Part shown: positions 1 through 6,762 of the stretch, in pieces
Numbering within the stretch: position 1 is the first letter of the stretch
How the letters are laid out: the number at the start of each line of letters is the position of its first letter
Source: Bizionia sp.
GTDB lineage: Bacteria; Bacteroidota; Bacteroidia; Flavobacteriales; Flavobacteriaceae
Assembly: GCA_018067115.1 (NCBI GenBank)
Contig: JAGPVI010000287.1
Coordinates: forward strand, 1-9,700
Direction of reading: 5' to 3'
DNA length: 9,700 nucleotides
Notes under the pieces: generated by a model
What the model was told of the DNA's origin: nothing
What the model saw: only the letters and a program-made list of their open reading frames with translations
Database searches by the model: none
Made by a program: the position numbers and the translations under genes

Positions 1-542
1 TTAGAGCAGCATTCTTTTTTACAATCTTTAGCGCAAGCCATTGCTTTTTCGCCCTCTTTAGTATCGTCTTTACAACAGTCCATTTTACAGTCTGCTTTTT
101 CTTCTGCTGTTTTACCTTCGCAACATGATTTATTGCAAGATTTTGCTTCAGAAAACTCTATAACCGTTTTGTAATCTGTAACCTTATAAGTGTCAGACAC
201 CCCGGTAATCGTTGTTTCTACAGTCGTAGGCGTTACTTTAGCTTCGTCATATTCTACCATTGCTAATTCTCTTTTAAAATCTACAGAAACCGATTTTACG
301 CCTTCCATTTTAGAGATTTTCTTCTCTATTGTCTTAGCACAACCCATTACGCAAGTCATTCCTTCAATTTTAAATTCTGCTTTTGCGTATGTGGCATTTG
401 GATCTAACTCTGCTTTTTCTATATCTGCGGTAGTTGTCGTTTCTATGTCTACAGTTTTAACTTCTGGTTGTGCTTCATTCTTACAGCTAAAAGCTAGTAA
501 TGCGAATACAGCGATAACTATACTGTTTTTTAAGTTTTTCAT
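1..542 (-). CDS. HMA-domain lipoprotein with Cys-rich tail (partial, C-terminus off the left edge)
   Basis: I translated this by hand from ATG at 542-540: 180 codons are open and no stop is reached. The TAA at 3-1 is out of frame. Residues 1-20 form a lipoprotein signal, with hydrophobic segment IVIAVFALLAFSC and lipid-attachment Cys20, so the protein is probably membrane-anchored and faces the periplasm or surface. After an acidic linker, residues about 57-125 form a heavy-metal-associated (HMA) domain with the metal-site motif GMTCVMGC (Cys64, Cys68, spacing CxxxC rather than the usual CxxC), followed by AKTIEKK and MEGV as expected for the fold. Residues 136-179 contain ten cysteines in recurring CxxxCC units (CNKSCC, CKMDCC, CKKECC), mixed with Lys, Asp and Glu. 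The domain calls rest on motifs. Copper or another soft metal is a likely ligand, and a role in scavenging or detoxification is inferred. It is divergently oriented to the transporter at 635. Confidence 0.85.
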   Translation of the reverse strand, partial: MKNLKNSIVIAVFALLAFSCKNEAQPEVKTVDIETTTTADIEKAELDPNATYAKAEFKIEGMTCVMGCAKTIEKKISKMEGVKSVSVDFKRELAMVEYDEAKVTPTTVETTITGVSDTYKVTDYKTVIEFSEAKSCNKSCCEGKTAEEKADCKMDCCKDDTKEGEKAMACAKDCKKECCS

Positions 543-570
543 AATATGTATAAGATTAATTTATCTCTTA

Positions 571-578
571 CAAAATTA
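571..578 (-). promoter_or_regulatory. Candidate -7 element (TAATTTTG) for the HMA lipoprotein gene
   Basis: On the minus strand 578-571 reads TAATTTTG, a full match to the Bacteroidota -7 consensus TAnnTTTG, 28 bases before the start codon. No TTG -33 element stands at the usual 17-23 base distance, so this is half a promoter by sequence. It would give a 5' leader of roughly 20-25 bases. There is no Shine-Dalgarno sequence in front of the ATG. Confidence 0.4.
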
Positions 579-634
579 GCAATAATATTTATTTATTGAC
601 TTAAATAACAGATTTTTGCATTTTAAATAAATAA

Positions 635-1516
635 ATGACTGCGATGAAAAATTCAAAATGGACTTACCTCTTAATTTTATCTGTAATCTGGGGGACGTCT
701 TTTATATTAATTAAAAAGTCTTTAATAGGATTATCGCCTTTTCAGTTGGGGGCTTTAAGAACTTTATTTACGGGTTTCTTATTGTTAATTGTGGGCTTTA
801 AACATATTAAAAAGATAGAGAAAGGCACGTGGAAGTGGATTACACTCTCTGGGTTTTTAGGATCTTTTTTTCCGGCTTTTTTGTTTGCCATCGCAGAAAC
901 CGAAATTGATAGTGCAGTCGCCTCTATTTTAAACTCGTTGGTGCCCTTAAATACTATTTTAATGGGGTTTGCTATTTTTAAAATAGCCTCTACAAAACGC
1001 CAAATTGCGGGAGTAATAATCGGGTTTGTTGGTACAGCTATATTAATATTAAAAGGAGCAGAATTAAACCCTAATCAAAATTACTTATTTGCGGGATATA
1101 TTATACTATCTACCTTTATGTATGCTGCAAATGTTAATATTATTAAACGGTACTTACAGCATATTAAACCACTAACTATAGCAGTGGGTAACTATACCAC
1201 CATAGTTGTACCGGCACTTATTGTGTTGTTGTTTTCAGATTTCTTTACCGCTGATACTTTTAATAATCCGGAGCTTAAAATGTCACTACTGTATGTTTTT
1301 ATTCTCGCTTTATTTGGAACAGCGATGGCCAAAGTGTTATTTTTTAAATTGGTGCAACTTTCTACGCCTGTTTTTGCTTCTTCTGTCACCTATGTTATGC
1401 CAATAGTTGCGTTGTCTTGGGGATTGCTAGATGGTGAAGGATTTAGCTTGTCTCAAGGATTTGGTAGCGTATTTATTTTAGTTGGAGTGTATTTGGCCAA
1501 TAGAAAAAAAGCATAA
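635..1516 (+). CDS. EamA/DMT-family transporter
   Basis: This 293-residue polytopic inner-membrane protein has the length and layout of the drug/metabolite transporter superfamily: two EamA repeats (about residues 10-140 and 150-288) and about ten hydrophobic helices. Typical sequence marks are WGTSFILIKKSL near the start (19-30), ASILNSLVPL at the end of helix 4 (96-105), YVMPIVALSWG (253-263) and a short basic C-terminus. The substrate cannot be told from sequence; relatives export amino acids, metabolites or drugs. ATG at 635 gives MTAMKN; a second in-frame ATG at 644 (MKNSKW) is equally possible, because neither has a clear ribosome binding site. A one-mismatch -7 element (GATTTTTG, 611-618) lies just upstream and would give a very short leader. 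The gene is monocistronic, divergent from the HMA lipoprotein and convergent with the M16 unit. Confidence 0.88.
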   Translation: MTAMKNSKWTYLLILSVIWGTSFILIKKSLIGLSPFQLGALRTLFTGFLLLIVGFKHIKKIEKGTWKWITLSGFLGSFFPAFLFAIAETEIDSAVASILNSLVPLNTILMGFAIFKIASTKRQIAGVIIGFVGTAILILKGAELNPNQNYLFAGYIILSTFMYAANVNIIKRYLQHIKPLTIAVGNYTTIVVPALIVLLFSDFFTADTFNNPELKMSLLYVFILALFGTAMAKVLFFKLVQLSTPVFASSVTYVMPIVALSWGLLDGEGFSLSQGFGSVFILVGVYLANRKKA

Positions 1517-1545
1517 AAAAACCGATACTAAAAAAGTATCGGTTT
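1515..1545. terminator. Shared hairpin terminator between convergent genes
   Basis: A perfect 11-bp stem (1519-1529 with 1535-1545, AAACCGATACT / AGTATCGGTTT) closes a five-A loop. On the minus strand the stem runs into seven T residues (1521-1515), so it is a good intrinsic terminator for the M16 unit that ends at 1568. On the plus strand only TTT follows the GC part before AAAAT, so it should be weaker for the transporter ending at 1516. It fills most of the 51-base gap between the two convergent genes. Confidence 0.85.
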
Positions 1546-1567
1546 AAAATTATCTAGTGATTATGGA

Positions 1568-3646
1568 TTAGTTGAAATCTTCAACCGAAACATCTTCATT
1601 AATTTTAATAGTCGTCGCTTTTAAACTAATAACTTGAGGACCGGTAGTAACTTGTTGTGCATGAGGAACCATTACACCGTTTACTGCTTTGTAATCTGAA
1701 ATATCTTCGGTTGTACTTATCGTTTGGCCTTGCATTTCTTTAGAACCTTCAGTACGAACTAAAAGCTTGCTGTTTACATCGTAATATTTGTAAGATGGAT
1801 CTTCGCCTGTAGTTACTTTTACTTTGTAAGCATCGTTACCTTCAATAGTAACAATAGACTCTAAAGTCATTTCCGACGGCATTAAATAAAGCTCTTGAAA
1901 AATTCCTTTTTCTGCTTTCTTTTCTGCAATCTCAGTTTCCGACATAGGGCTTCTTTGACCTTGCTGTTCTTGGTAACCTGTTGTACCATTAAACTTTTGC
2001 TTTACTAAAGTTCCCATACCTTCTACGTTAACTTCCATAGAAAATTTATTTGGAGCCATTGTTTTAATAGTTGCTTTTGGAGCAAATGGTGCACCTTGAA
2101 TAGTCATATCTGCTTCAACTAAAAGGGAGTTTACTTTTTCTAAGTTTTCCTTTCCTCCAATAGCGGTAATATAATCGTTAATTACTGACTGTGCAGTTAC
2201 GCCTGCTGGTATTGGCTTAGAGAATGTAGGCTTGTCTATTGGATTTGCATAAACATCGAAATACTTAATTGTAAGTCCGGTTTTTTCTAAGTTTTCAATA
2301 ATTTCACTTCCTTTTCCTACTACAATAATTCTAGCATTATCCGTGGAGAAGTATTTGTTAGCAACGCGTCTTACATCAGCAACGGTTACGGCATTAATTT
2401 TCTGTAAATATGTTTTATAGAAATCTTTAGGTAAGTTGTTTGTTTTTATATTTAGTGCATATCTCGCAACAGTGCTAGGGTTTTCTAGAGCTAAAACGAA
2501 GTCTCCTACATATTTAGATTTGGCATTATTAAGGGCCTCGGTTGTAACATCTGTGGTTTTTATACGCTTTAATTCTTTTAAGCTTTCTACTACTGCGCTA
2601 TCTGTAACTGCATTTCTTACTGCTGTATTTGCTGTAAAACGAGAAGCGCCATAGCGATCTGTTCCTACATTACTTCGTGCGCCATAGGTGTACCCGTTAG
2701 CTTCGCGTAAATTCATGTTTAAGTAAGAGTCAAACCCTCCACCTAAAATTTTATTAGCGATTAATACCGCGTGGTAATCTGGATCATTCATCTTTAAAAC
2801 AACGTTGTTTGTTACAGAGATGTTAGACTGTACGGCATTAGGCATATCAATAAAATTAATTTGCGTGTACTGTACATTGTCTAATGGTTTAGCAACAGTT
2901 GTAGAGATATCTGCATCTTTTTCCCAGTTTTTAAAGTATTTTTCAACTTGCTTCTTTATGGTATAAAAATCAACATCACCAACAATTACTAAATAGGCGT
3001 TGTTAGGATTAAAATACGTTTGGTAGTATGCGCGGATATTGTCTATAGTAATATTGTTTAATGTTTCTTCCGAAACAAATTCGCCGTAAGGGTGATTTTT
3101 ACCATATGATAAAGCACCTCCTACACGCGAAGCTATTGCATCTACACTTTTAGCGCTAGATTTTATACCTTCGATTGCTTTCGTTTTTTCCTTCTGAAAT
3201 TCTTCTTCGGTTAACAATGGGTTAATAGCAGCATCTGCCATTAATTCCATAATACGTTCAGAATATTTTGAAAGGGCTCTTGCTGAAGCGCTTTCAGAAC
3301 TAAAGTAAAGACTCGCTCCTAAGAAATCGATTTCTTCATTAAAATCATCTTTAGAAATATTAGTAGTACCGTTTCCAAGCATTGCGCCTAAAAGACTAGA
3401 TACACCAGCGTTTTTACCTTCTGCGTGTGGTTTGTTGTCAATTTGTAAAGTGTAAGATACACGGGGTAATTTGTGGTTTTCTACCACTAACACTTTAAGT
3501 CCGTTTTTAAGTTGAAATTCTCCAGGAACTTCCAACGTTATTTTTGGAGCTGGACCTGGTTTTGGTTGCTTTGATCTATCAATTTGTGCCGTTGCAGAAA
3601 GAGATAATAAAAACAATGCTATAAGAGTCGTTATTTTTGTTTTCAT
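1568..3646 (-). CDS. Non-catalytic M16 peptidase subunit with C-terminal LolA-like domain
   Basis: This is a 692-residue exported protein with a signal peptide at about residues 1-21 (ending SATAQ). Residues about 40-475 are a tandem M16 (insulinase/pitrilysin/processing peptidase) unit. The zinc-binding HxxEH is absent: at the aligned place (81-94, GVSSLLGAMLGNGT) the His, Glu and His are Ser84, Gly87 and Ala88, so it should not bind catalytic zinc. The second M16 domain keeps the R/Y substrate-binding motif, LREANGYTYG, with Arg314 and Tyr321. Residues about 485-692 are an additional beta-rich region starting DYITAIGGKENLEKV that resembles the LolA-like outer-membrane lipoprotein-sorting fold seen in other Bacteroidota proteins; that assignment is inference. 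The partner catalytic gene lies 89 bases upstream in the same direction, so the two are probably co-transcribed and form a heterodimer in the periplasm. No Shine-Dalgarno sequence precedes the ATG at 3646. Confidence 0.9.
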   Translation of the reverse strand: MKTKITTLIALFLLSLSATAQIDRSKQPKPGPAPKITLEVPGEFQLKNGLKVLVVENHKLPRVSYTLQIDNKPHAEGKNAGVSSLLGAMLGNGTTNISKDDFNEEIDFLGASLYFSSESASARALSKYSERIMELMADAAINPLLTEEEFQKEKTKAIEGIKSSAKSVDAIASRVGGALSYGKNHPYGEFVSEETLNNITIDNIRAYYQTYFNPNNAYLVIVGDVDFYTIKKQVEKYFKNWEKDADISTTVAKPLDNVQYTQINFIDMPNAVQSNISVTNNVVLKMNDPDYHAVLIANKILGGGFDSYLNMNLREANGYTYGARSNVGTDRYGASRFTANTAVRNAVTDSAVVESLKELKRIKTTDVTTEALNNAKSKYVGDFVLALENPSTVARYALNIKTNNLPKDFYKTYLQKINAVTVADVRRVANKYFSTDNARIIVVGKGSEIIENLEKTGLTIKYFDVYANPIDKPTFSKPIPAGVTAQSVINDYITAIGGKENLEKVNSLLVEADMTIQGAPFAPKATIKTMAPNKFSMEVNVEGMGTLVKQKFNGTTGYQEQQGQRSPMSETEIAEKKAEKGIFQELYLMPSEMTLESIVTIEGNDAYKVKVTTGEDPSYKYYDVNSKLLVRTEGSKEMQGQTISTTEDISDYKAVNGVMVPHAQQVTTGPQVISLKATTIKINEDVSVEDFN

Positions 3647-3735
3647 CTGTATTTTTTTGATTTGATATCGTTTTTAAATGGTGCTTTTTTCATTAAATAG
3701 AATCTAATTTAAAAGCGTCTTTTTAATCGAATATT

Positions 3736-5055
3736 CTAGTTGTCGTCTTTTTGAGGTAAATAGTCTAAAATTAAACGTTGGTTAGGATTTAGATATTTTT
3801 TAGCAACAGCCTGCATTTCTTCTCTTGTAATAGACTTGTAAATTTCAATTTCGTTATTAATTAAATTAACGTCTCCATAAAGCATATAGTAACGCGCTAA
3901 AGAGTTTGCAACTCCAGATACGCTAGAATTTGCATTCACAAAATTATTTTCGAATTTATTAAGAAGCTTTTGGTGGTCTTTTTCAGTAATTAATTCCTGT
4001 TGAATTTTAACAAGCTCCTCGTCCATTTCGCTTACTAATTGCTCTAAAGTAACATCACCCAATGGTAAAGCAAAAAGGGCATAAGTACCATAATCTTCTT
4101 GACTAAGGTTAACGGCAGCTACTTGAAGCGCCATTTTTTTCTCATCGACTAATTTTTTGTATAAAACTGAAGATTTCCCGTCACTTAAATAACTAGAAAT
4201 CATATCCAAAACATAAGCATCACGCTCTTTAAAAGAGGGTGTTCTATACGCTGCAATAACTGCTGGAATCTGAATGTTTGTATCGTAAGCTTTAGCTCTT
4301 ATCGTTTCTGTAATAGGATCTTCTTTCGGAAAATTTCTTACAATATCTTCTCCTCTAGGAATTGGGCCAAAATAATCTTTAATCATTTTTTTAGTTTTGG
4401 CAACATCAATATCTCCTGCTACAACTAAAACGGCATTGTTAGGCACGTAGAATTTTTTATTGAAAGCTTGAAACTCTTCTAATGAAGCCGCATCAAGATG
4501 TTCCATTTTACCAATAGTAGTTCCTTTATACGGGTGCTTTTTAAACATGTATTGTTTTACTTCAGCTAAAAGATTTCCGTACGGTTGATTGTCTACACGA
4601 AGTCTTTTTTCTTCTTTTACAACTTCATTTTGTGTGTCTACACCAATTTGGTTAATTATAGGGTGTAATAAACGCTCAGACTCCATCCATAATCCTAATT
4701 CAAGACTGTTAGAAGGGAATATTTCGTAATAATAAGTTCTGTCGTCTGTAGTATTTGCATTATTGCTTCCGCCGTTAGACGATACAATAGTAAACCATTC
4801 ACCACGCGGAATGTTTTGTGTGCCTTCAAACAATAAATGCTCGAAAAAGTGAGCCATACCTGTACGCTCTGGGTTTTCATCTTTTGCACCAACATGGTAC
4901 ATAACAGACGTAGTTACAACTGGTGCCGAATTGTCTTGATGTAAAATAACGTGCATGCCATTATCTAAATCGTACTCCTCAAACTTAACTTCTTGAGCGT
5001 GCATAGATATGCCTGCTAAAAGCAAAGTCGCTAACGAGAATAAATTTTTTTTCAT
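3736..5055 (-). CDS. Catalytic M16 zinc metallopeptidase
   Basis: This 439-residue exported peptidase has a signal peptide at about residues 1-20 (LLLAGISMHAQ). The N-terminal M16 domain has the inverted zinc motif HFFEH (His69, Glu72, His73) in the context GMAHFFEHLLFEGT, and the third zinc ligand is in NEVVKEEKR (one of Glu148/149, the expected 75-76 residues later). The C-terminal M16 domain (about 190-435) has YKKLVDEKKMALQVA where active homodimeric enzymes carry Arg and Tyr, so the R/Y substrate motif is missing here and present in the downstream gene. Family members degrade peptides inside a clamshell made of two such halves. Length fits a single half (about 420-450). The ATG at 5055 is chosen because it gives a complete signal peptide; no Shine-Dalgarno sequence is visible. 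It is first in the two-gene minus-strand unit. Confidence 0.93.
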   Translation of the reverse strand: MKKNLFSLATLLLAGISMHAQEVKFEEYDLDNGMHVILHQDNSAPVVTTSVMYHVGAKDENPERTGMAHFFEHLLFEGTQNIPRGEWFTIVSSNGGSNNANTTDDRTYYYEIFPSNSLELGLWMESERLLHPIINQIGVDTQNEVVKEEKRLRVDNQPYGNLLAEVKQYMFKKHPYKGTTIGKMEHLDAASLEEFQAFNKKFYVPNNAVLVVAGDIDVAKTKKMIKDYFGPIPRGEDIVRNFPKEDPITETIRAKAYDTNIQIPAVIAAYRTPSFKERDAYVLDMISSYLSDGKSSVLYKKLVDEKKMALQVAAVNLSQEDYGTYALFALPLGDVTLEQLVSEMDEELVKIQQELITEKDHQKLLNKFENNFVNANSSVSGVANSLARYYMLYGDVNLINNEIEIYKSITREEMQAVAKKYLNPNQRLILDYLPQKDDN

Positions 5056-5116
5056 TTTTTGAGATGGTTTTAGTTAATCAATTTAGTTATAGGTCTGCAA
5101 TGCGTGCCATTTGTTA

Positions 5117-5137
5117 CAAACCTAACAACCAAAAATA
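5117..5137 (-). promoter_or_regulatory. Two candidate -7 elements for the M16 operon
   Basis: On the minus strand TAGGTTTG (5124-5117) and TATTTTTG (5137-5130) both match TAnnTTTG in full and lie 62-82 bases before the M16 start at 5055. Neither has a clear TTG -33 element at standard distance. The inner one overlaps an 11-base inverted repeat (5110-5120). No matching element was found for the divergent gene at 5255. The rest of the 199-base intergenic stretch (5056-5254) is AT-rich with nothing else recognised. Confidence 0.4.
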
Positions 5138-5254
5138 AGAATTGTTATGAGTTATTGGAAGCTTATTCGTTAAAAAATAATGAGTTATGCCTGTTAAATC
5201 AATTTATTTCCCGAACTTTAAAGAACAACAACTCTTAAAATACACATTTATATT

Positions 5255-5707
5255 ATGAGAAAAATAGCTCTGCCAGTTAGATTTGGAATAGTAATGAGCG
5301 CTTTGCTAATGGCGTTCTTTTTAATTTTGTCCTTATTTGGTCTACATACAAACCCTGCGTTTAGTTTTTTAAATGGTGTAATTATGGGTTTTGGTATTTA
5401 CGAAACCATAAAGTACTATAAACTTGAACAAGGCAAAAACTTTACATACACAGGAGGATTTACCGTAGGATTGGTGTCTGGATTTATAGCGTCGATATTA
5501 TTTACCGCTTTTTTTCTGTTGTATGCTACAGAAATTGATCCGTTGTTTCTAGAAAAATTATTAAATGTGTTTAAGGGAGATTATAGTGTTGGTGTTGGTT
5601 TGGTTGCGTTTGTAGTGGCAATAATGGGGTTTGCAACAACTGTAGTCTTAACTTTAACCTGCATGCAGCTACTAAAAAACAGTAATAATATGCCGCAAAA
5701 TGCTTAA
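5255..5707 (+). CDS. Small four-helix membrane protein, DUF4199-like
   Basis: This 150-residue protein has four predicted transmembrane segments at about residues 9-29, 35-52, 66-90 and 111-138. Glycine-rich helix segments (NGVIMGFGIYETIKYYK, TYTGGFTVGLVSG) resemble the Bacteroidota DUF4199 family in length, helix number and the polar loop after helix 2. That family has no established function, so none is proposed. ATG at 5255 gives a basic start (MRKIALPVRFG) consistent with the positive-inside rule. It stands alone: the M16 unit upstream is divergent, and rplU downstream has its own promoter within the 74-base gap. No clear promoter of its own was seen. Confidence 0.75.
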   Translation: MRKIALPVRFGIVMSALLMAFFLILSLFGLHTNPAFSFLNGVIMGFGIYETIKYYKLEQGKNFTYTGGFTVGLVSGFIASILFTAFFLLYATEIDPLFLEKLLNVFKGDYSVGVGLVAFVVAIMGFATTVVLTLTCMQLLKNSNNMPQNA

Positions 5708-5712
5708 ATGGT

Positions 5713-5742
5713 TTGTAGATTAATTAATTAGAGTTATATTTG
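5713..5742 (+). promoter_or_regulatory. Flavobacterial promoter of rplU-rpmA
   Basis: This is the best promoter in the window: TTG at 5713-5715 (TTTG from 5712), a 19-base spacer, then TATATTTG at 5735-5742, a full match to the Bacteroidota pattern TTG-N17-23-TAnnTTTG. Transcription should begin near 5748, giving a leader of about 34 bases before the rplU ATG at 5782. It starts just after the DUF4199-like gene stop, so the ribosomal genes need no readthrough. Confidence 0.75.
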
Positions 5743-5781
5743 CACTCATTTTATCAATAAAATTAAATAAAACGTTACGCT

Positions 5782-6273
5782 ATGTACGCAATTGTAGAGA
5801 TAGCAGGGCATCAATTTAAAGTTGAAAAAGACCAAAGAGTTTACGTAAACCGTTTGGCAATAGAAGAAGGGAAAGAAGTATCTTTCGACAAAGTTCTTTT
5901 AATTGCAGATGGTGATAATGTAACTTTAGGCGCCCCAGCTATAGGCGGAGCACTAGTAAGTGCAAAAGTCTTAAAGCACCTTCAAGGTGATAAAGTTATT
6001 GTTTTCAAAAAGAAAAGAAGAAAAGGTTACCGTAAGAAAAACGGTCACAGACAAGCCATTTCTGAAATTATTATTGGAGATATTTTAACTTCTGGAGCAA
6101 AAGCTGCTCCAAAAAAAGAAACTAAAGCTGAATCTAAAGCAGAAGCGAAAGCAGATGCTAATCAAGATTTAAGTAACTTAACTGTTGCTGAATTAAGAGA
6201 TATGGCTAAGGCGAAAGAAATTTCAGGATACTCTTCTATGAAGAAAGCTGAATTAATTGCTGCATTAAGCTAA
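5782..6273 (+). CDS. rplU: Large-subunit ribosomal protein L21 (bL21) with Rho_N/SAP-like C-terminal extension
   Basis: This 163-residue protein binds 23S rRNA in the 50S subunit. Residues 1-103 are a complete bL21 (MYAIVEIAGHQFKV at the start and the basic loop KKKRRKGYRKKNGHRQ at 76-91 before the final strand). Typical bL21 is about 100-105 residues; here a Lys/Ala/Glu-rich linker (about 104-128) leads to a second small module at 130-162 with the pattern LTVAELRDMAKAKEI, GYSSMKKAELIAAL. This resembles the helix-extended-loop-helix of the Rho N-terminal/SAP group, a nucleic-acid binding fold. Extensions of this sort are, from memory, seen in other Bacteroidota L21 proteins; the role is unknown. 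It is transcribed from the promoter at 5713 and followed after 26 bases by rpmA. There is no Shine-Dalgarno sequence. Confidence 0.96.
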   Translation: MYAIVEIAGHQFKVEKDQRVYVNRLAIEEGKEVSFDKVLLIADGDNVTLGAPAIGGALVSAKVLKHLQGDKVIVFKKKRRKGYRKKNGHRQAISEIIIGDILTSGAKAAPKKETKAESKAEAKADANQDLSNLTVAELRDMAKAKEISGYSSMKKAELIAALS

Positions 6274-6299
6274 TTATTAACATTTAAAACCTTAAGACA

Positions 6300-6560
6300 A
6301 TGGCTCATAAAAAAGGAGTTGGTAGTTCTAAAAATGGTAGAGAATCAGAATCGAAACGTTTAGGTGTTAAGATTTTTGGTGGACAAGCTGCTATTGCTGG
6401 AAACATTATCATAAGACAACGTGGTAACACGCATCACCCAGGTGAAAACGTATACCAAGGAAAAGATCATACTTTACACGCTAGAGTAGATGGTCTTGTA
6501 AAATTTACAAAGAAAAAAGACAACAAGTCTTACGTTTCAATCGAGCCTTTCGAAGCTTAG
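6300..6560 (+). CDS. rpmA: Large-subunit ribosomal protein L27 (bL27)
   Basis: This 86-residue bL27 is a normal full length. The N-terminus MAHKKGVGSSKNGRES is the conserved tail that reaches toward the peptidyl transferase centre, followed by SKRLGVK, GNIIIRQRG and the GDHT-like loop GKDHTLHA. It begins directly with MAHKKG, so it lacks the cleavable N-terminal extension found in Firmicutes. It is the second gene of the rplU-rpmA operon, the usual bacterial arrangement, and ends 23 bases before a strong intrinsic terminator. The obg/cgtA gene that often follows in other phyla is not present here. Confidence 0.98.
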   Translation: MAHKKGVGSSKNGRESESKRLGVKIFGGQAAIAGNIIIRQRGNTHHPGENVYQGKDHTLHARVDGLVKFTKKKDNKSYVSIEPFEA

Positions 6561-6583
6561 AAACATATTCTTTTAAATATATT

Positions 6584-6619
6584 AAACGCCTTTTCTTAAT
6601 TGAAAAGGCGTTTTTTTTT
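6584..6619 (+). terminator. Intrinsic terminator of rplU-rpmA
   Basis: A perfect 12-bp stem (6584-6595 with 6602-6613, AAACGCCTTTTC / GAAAAGGCGTTT) with a six-base TTAATT loop is followed by a run of nine T (6611-6619). This is a strong Rho-independent terminator for the ribosomal operon. Confidence 0.93.
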
Positions 6620-6762
6620 GTGCTTAAATCTATTTCGTGCTAGATTGAACAGTATTTGCCTATCTGTCTTTAATCACCGCGCTTACTATTAATAGTTGAT
6701 CATTACTAAATAGAGTGTTTAAGTTATTATAACTATTCTAAAGCTCGCTTGTAGAGAAATGG
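6620..6762. other. Non-coding stretch with two small palindromes
   Basis: Between the rpmA terminator and the small ORF at 6763 no gene is seen. It contains a perfect 12-base palindrome ACTATTAATAGT (6685-6696) and a 13-base inverted repeat AGTTATTATAACT (6722-6734, single central T). No full TAnnTTTG element with a TTG partner was found upstream of 6763. The palindromes might be regulator sites or chance in AT-rich DNA. Confidence 0.35.

Noticed and set aside
1..3. A TAA stop at the very left edge that might end the HMA lipoprotein
   Set aside because: Counting codons from ATG at 542-540 puts this triplet out of frame; the reading frame ends on Ser180 and continues past the window, so the gene is annotated as partial.
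190..579. Plus-strand ORF of 129 codons
   Set aside because: It lies antisense to the HMA lipoprotein, whose signal peptide, metal motif and Cys pattern are clear. The plus-strand product is a Ser/Val/Ile-rich shadow with no recognisable domain.
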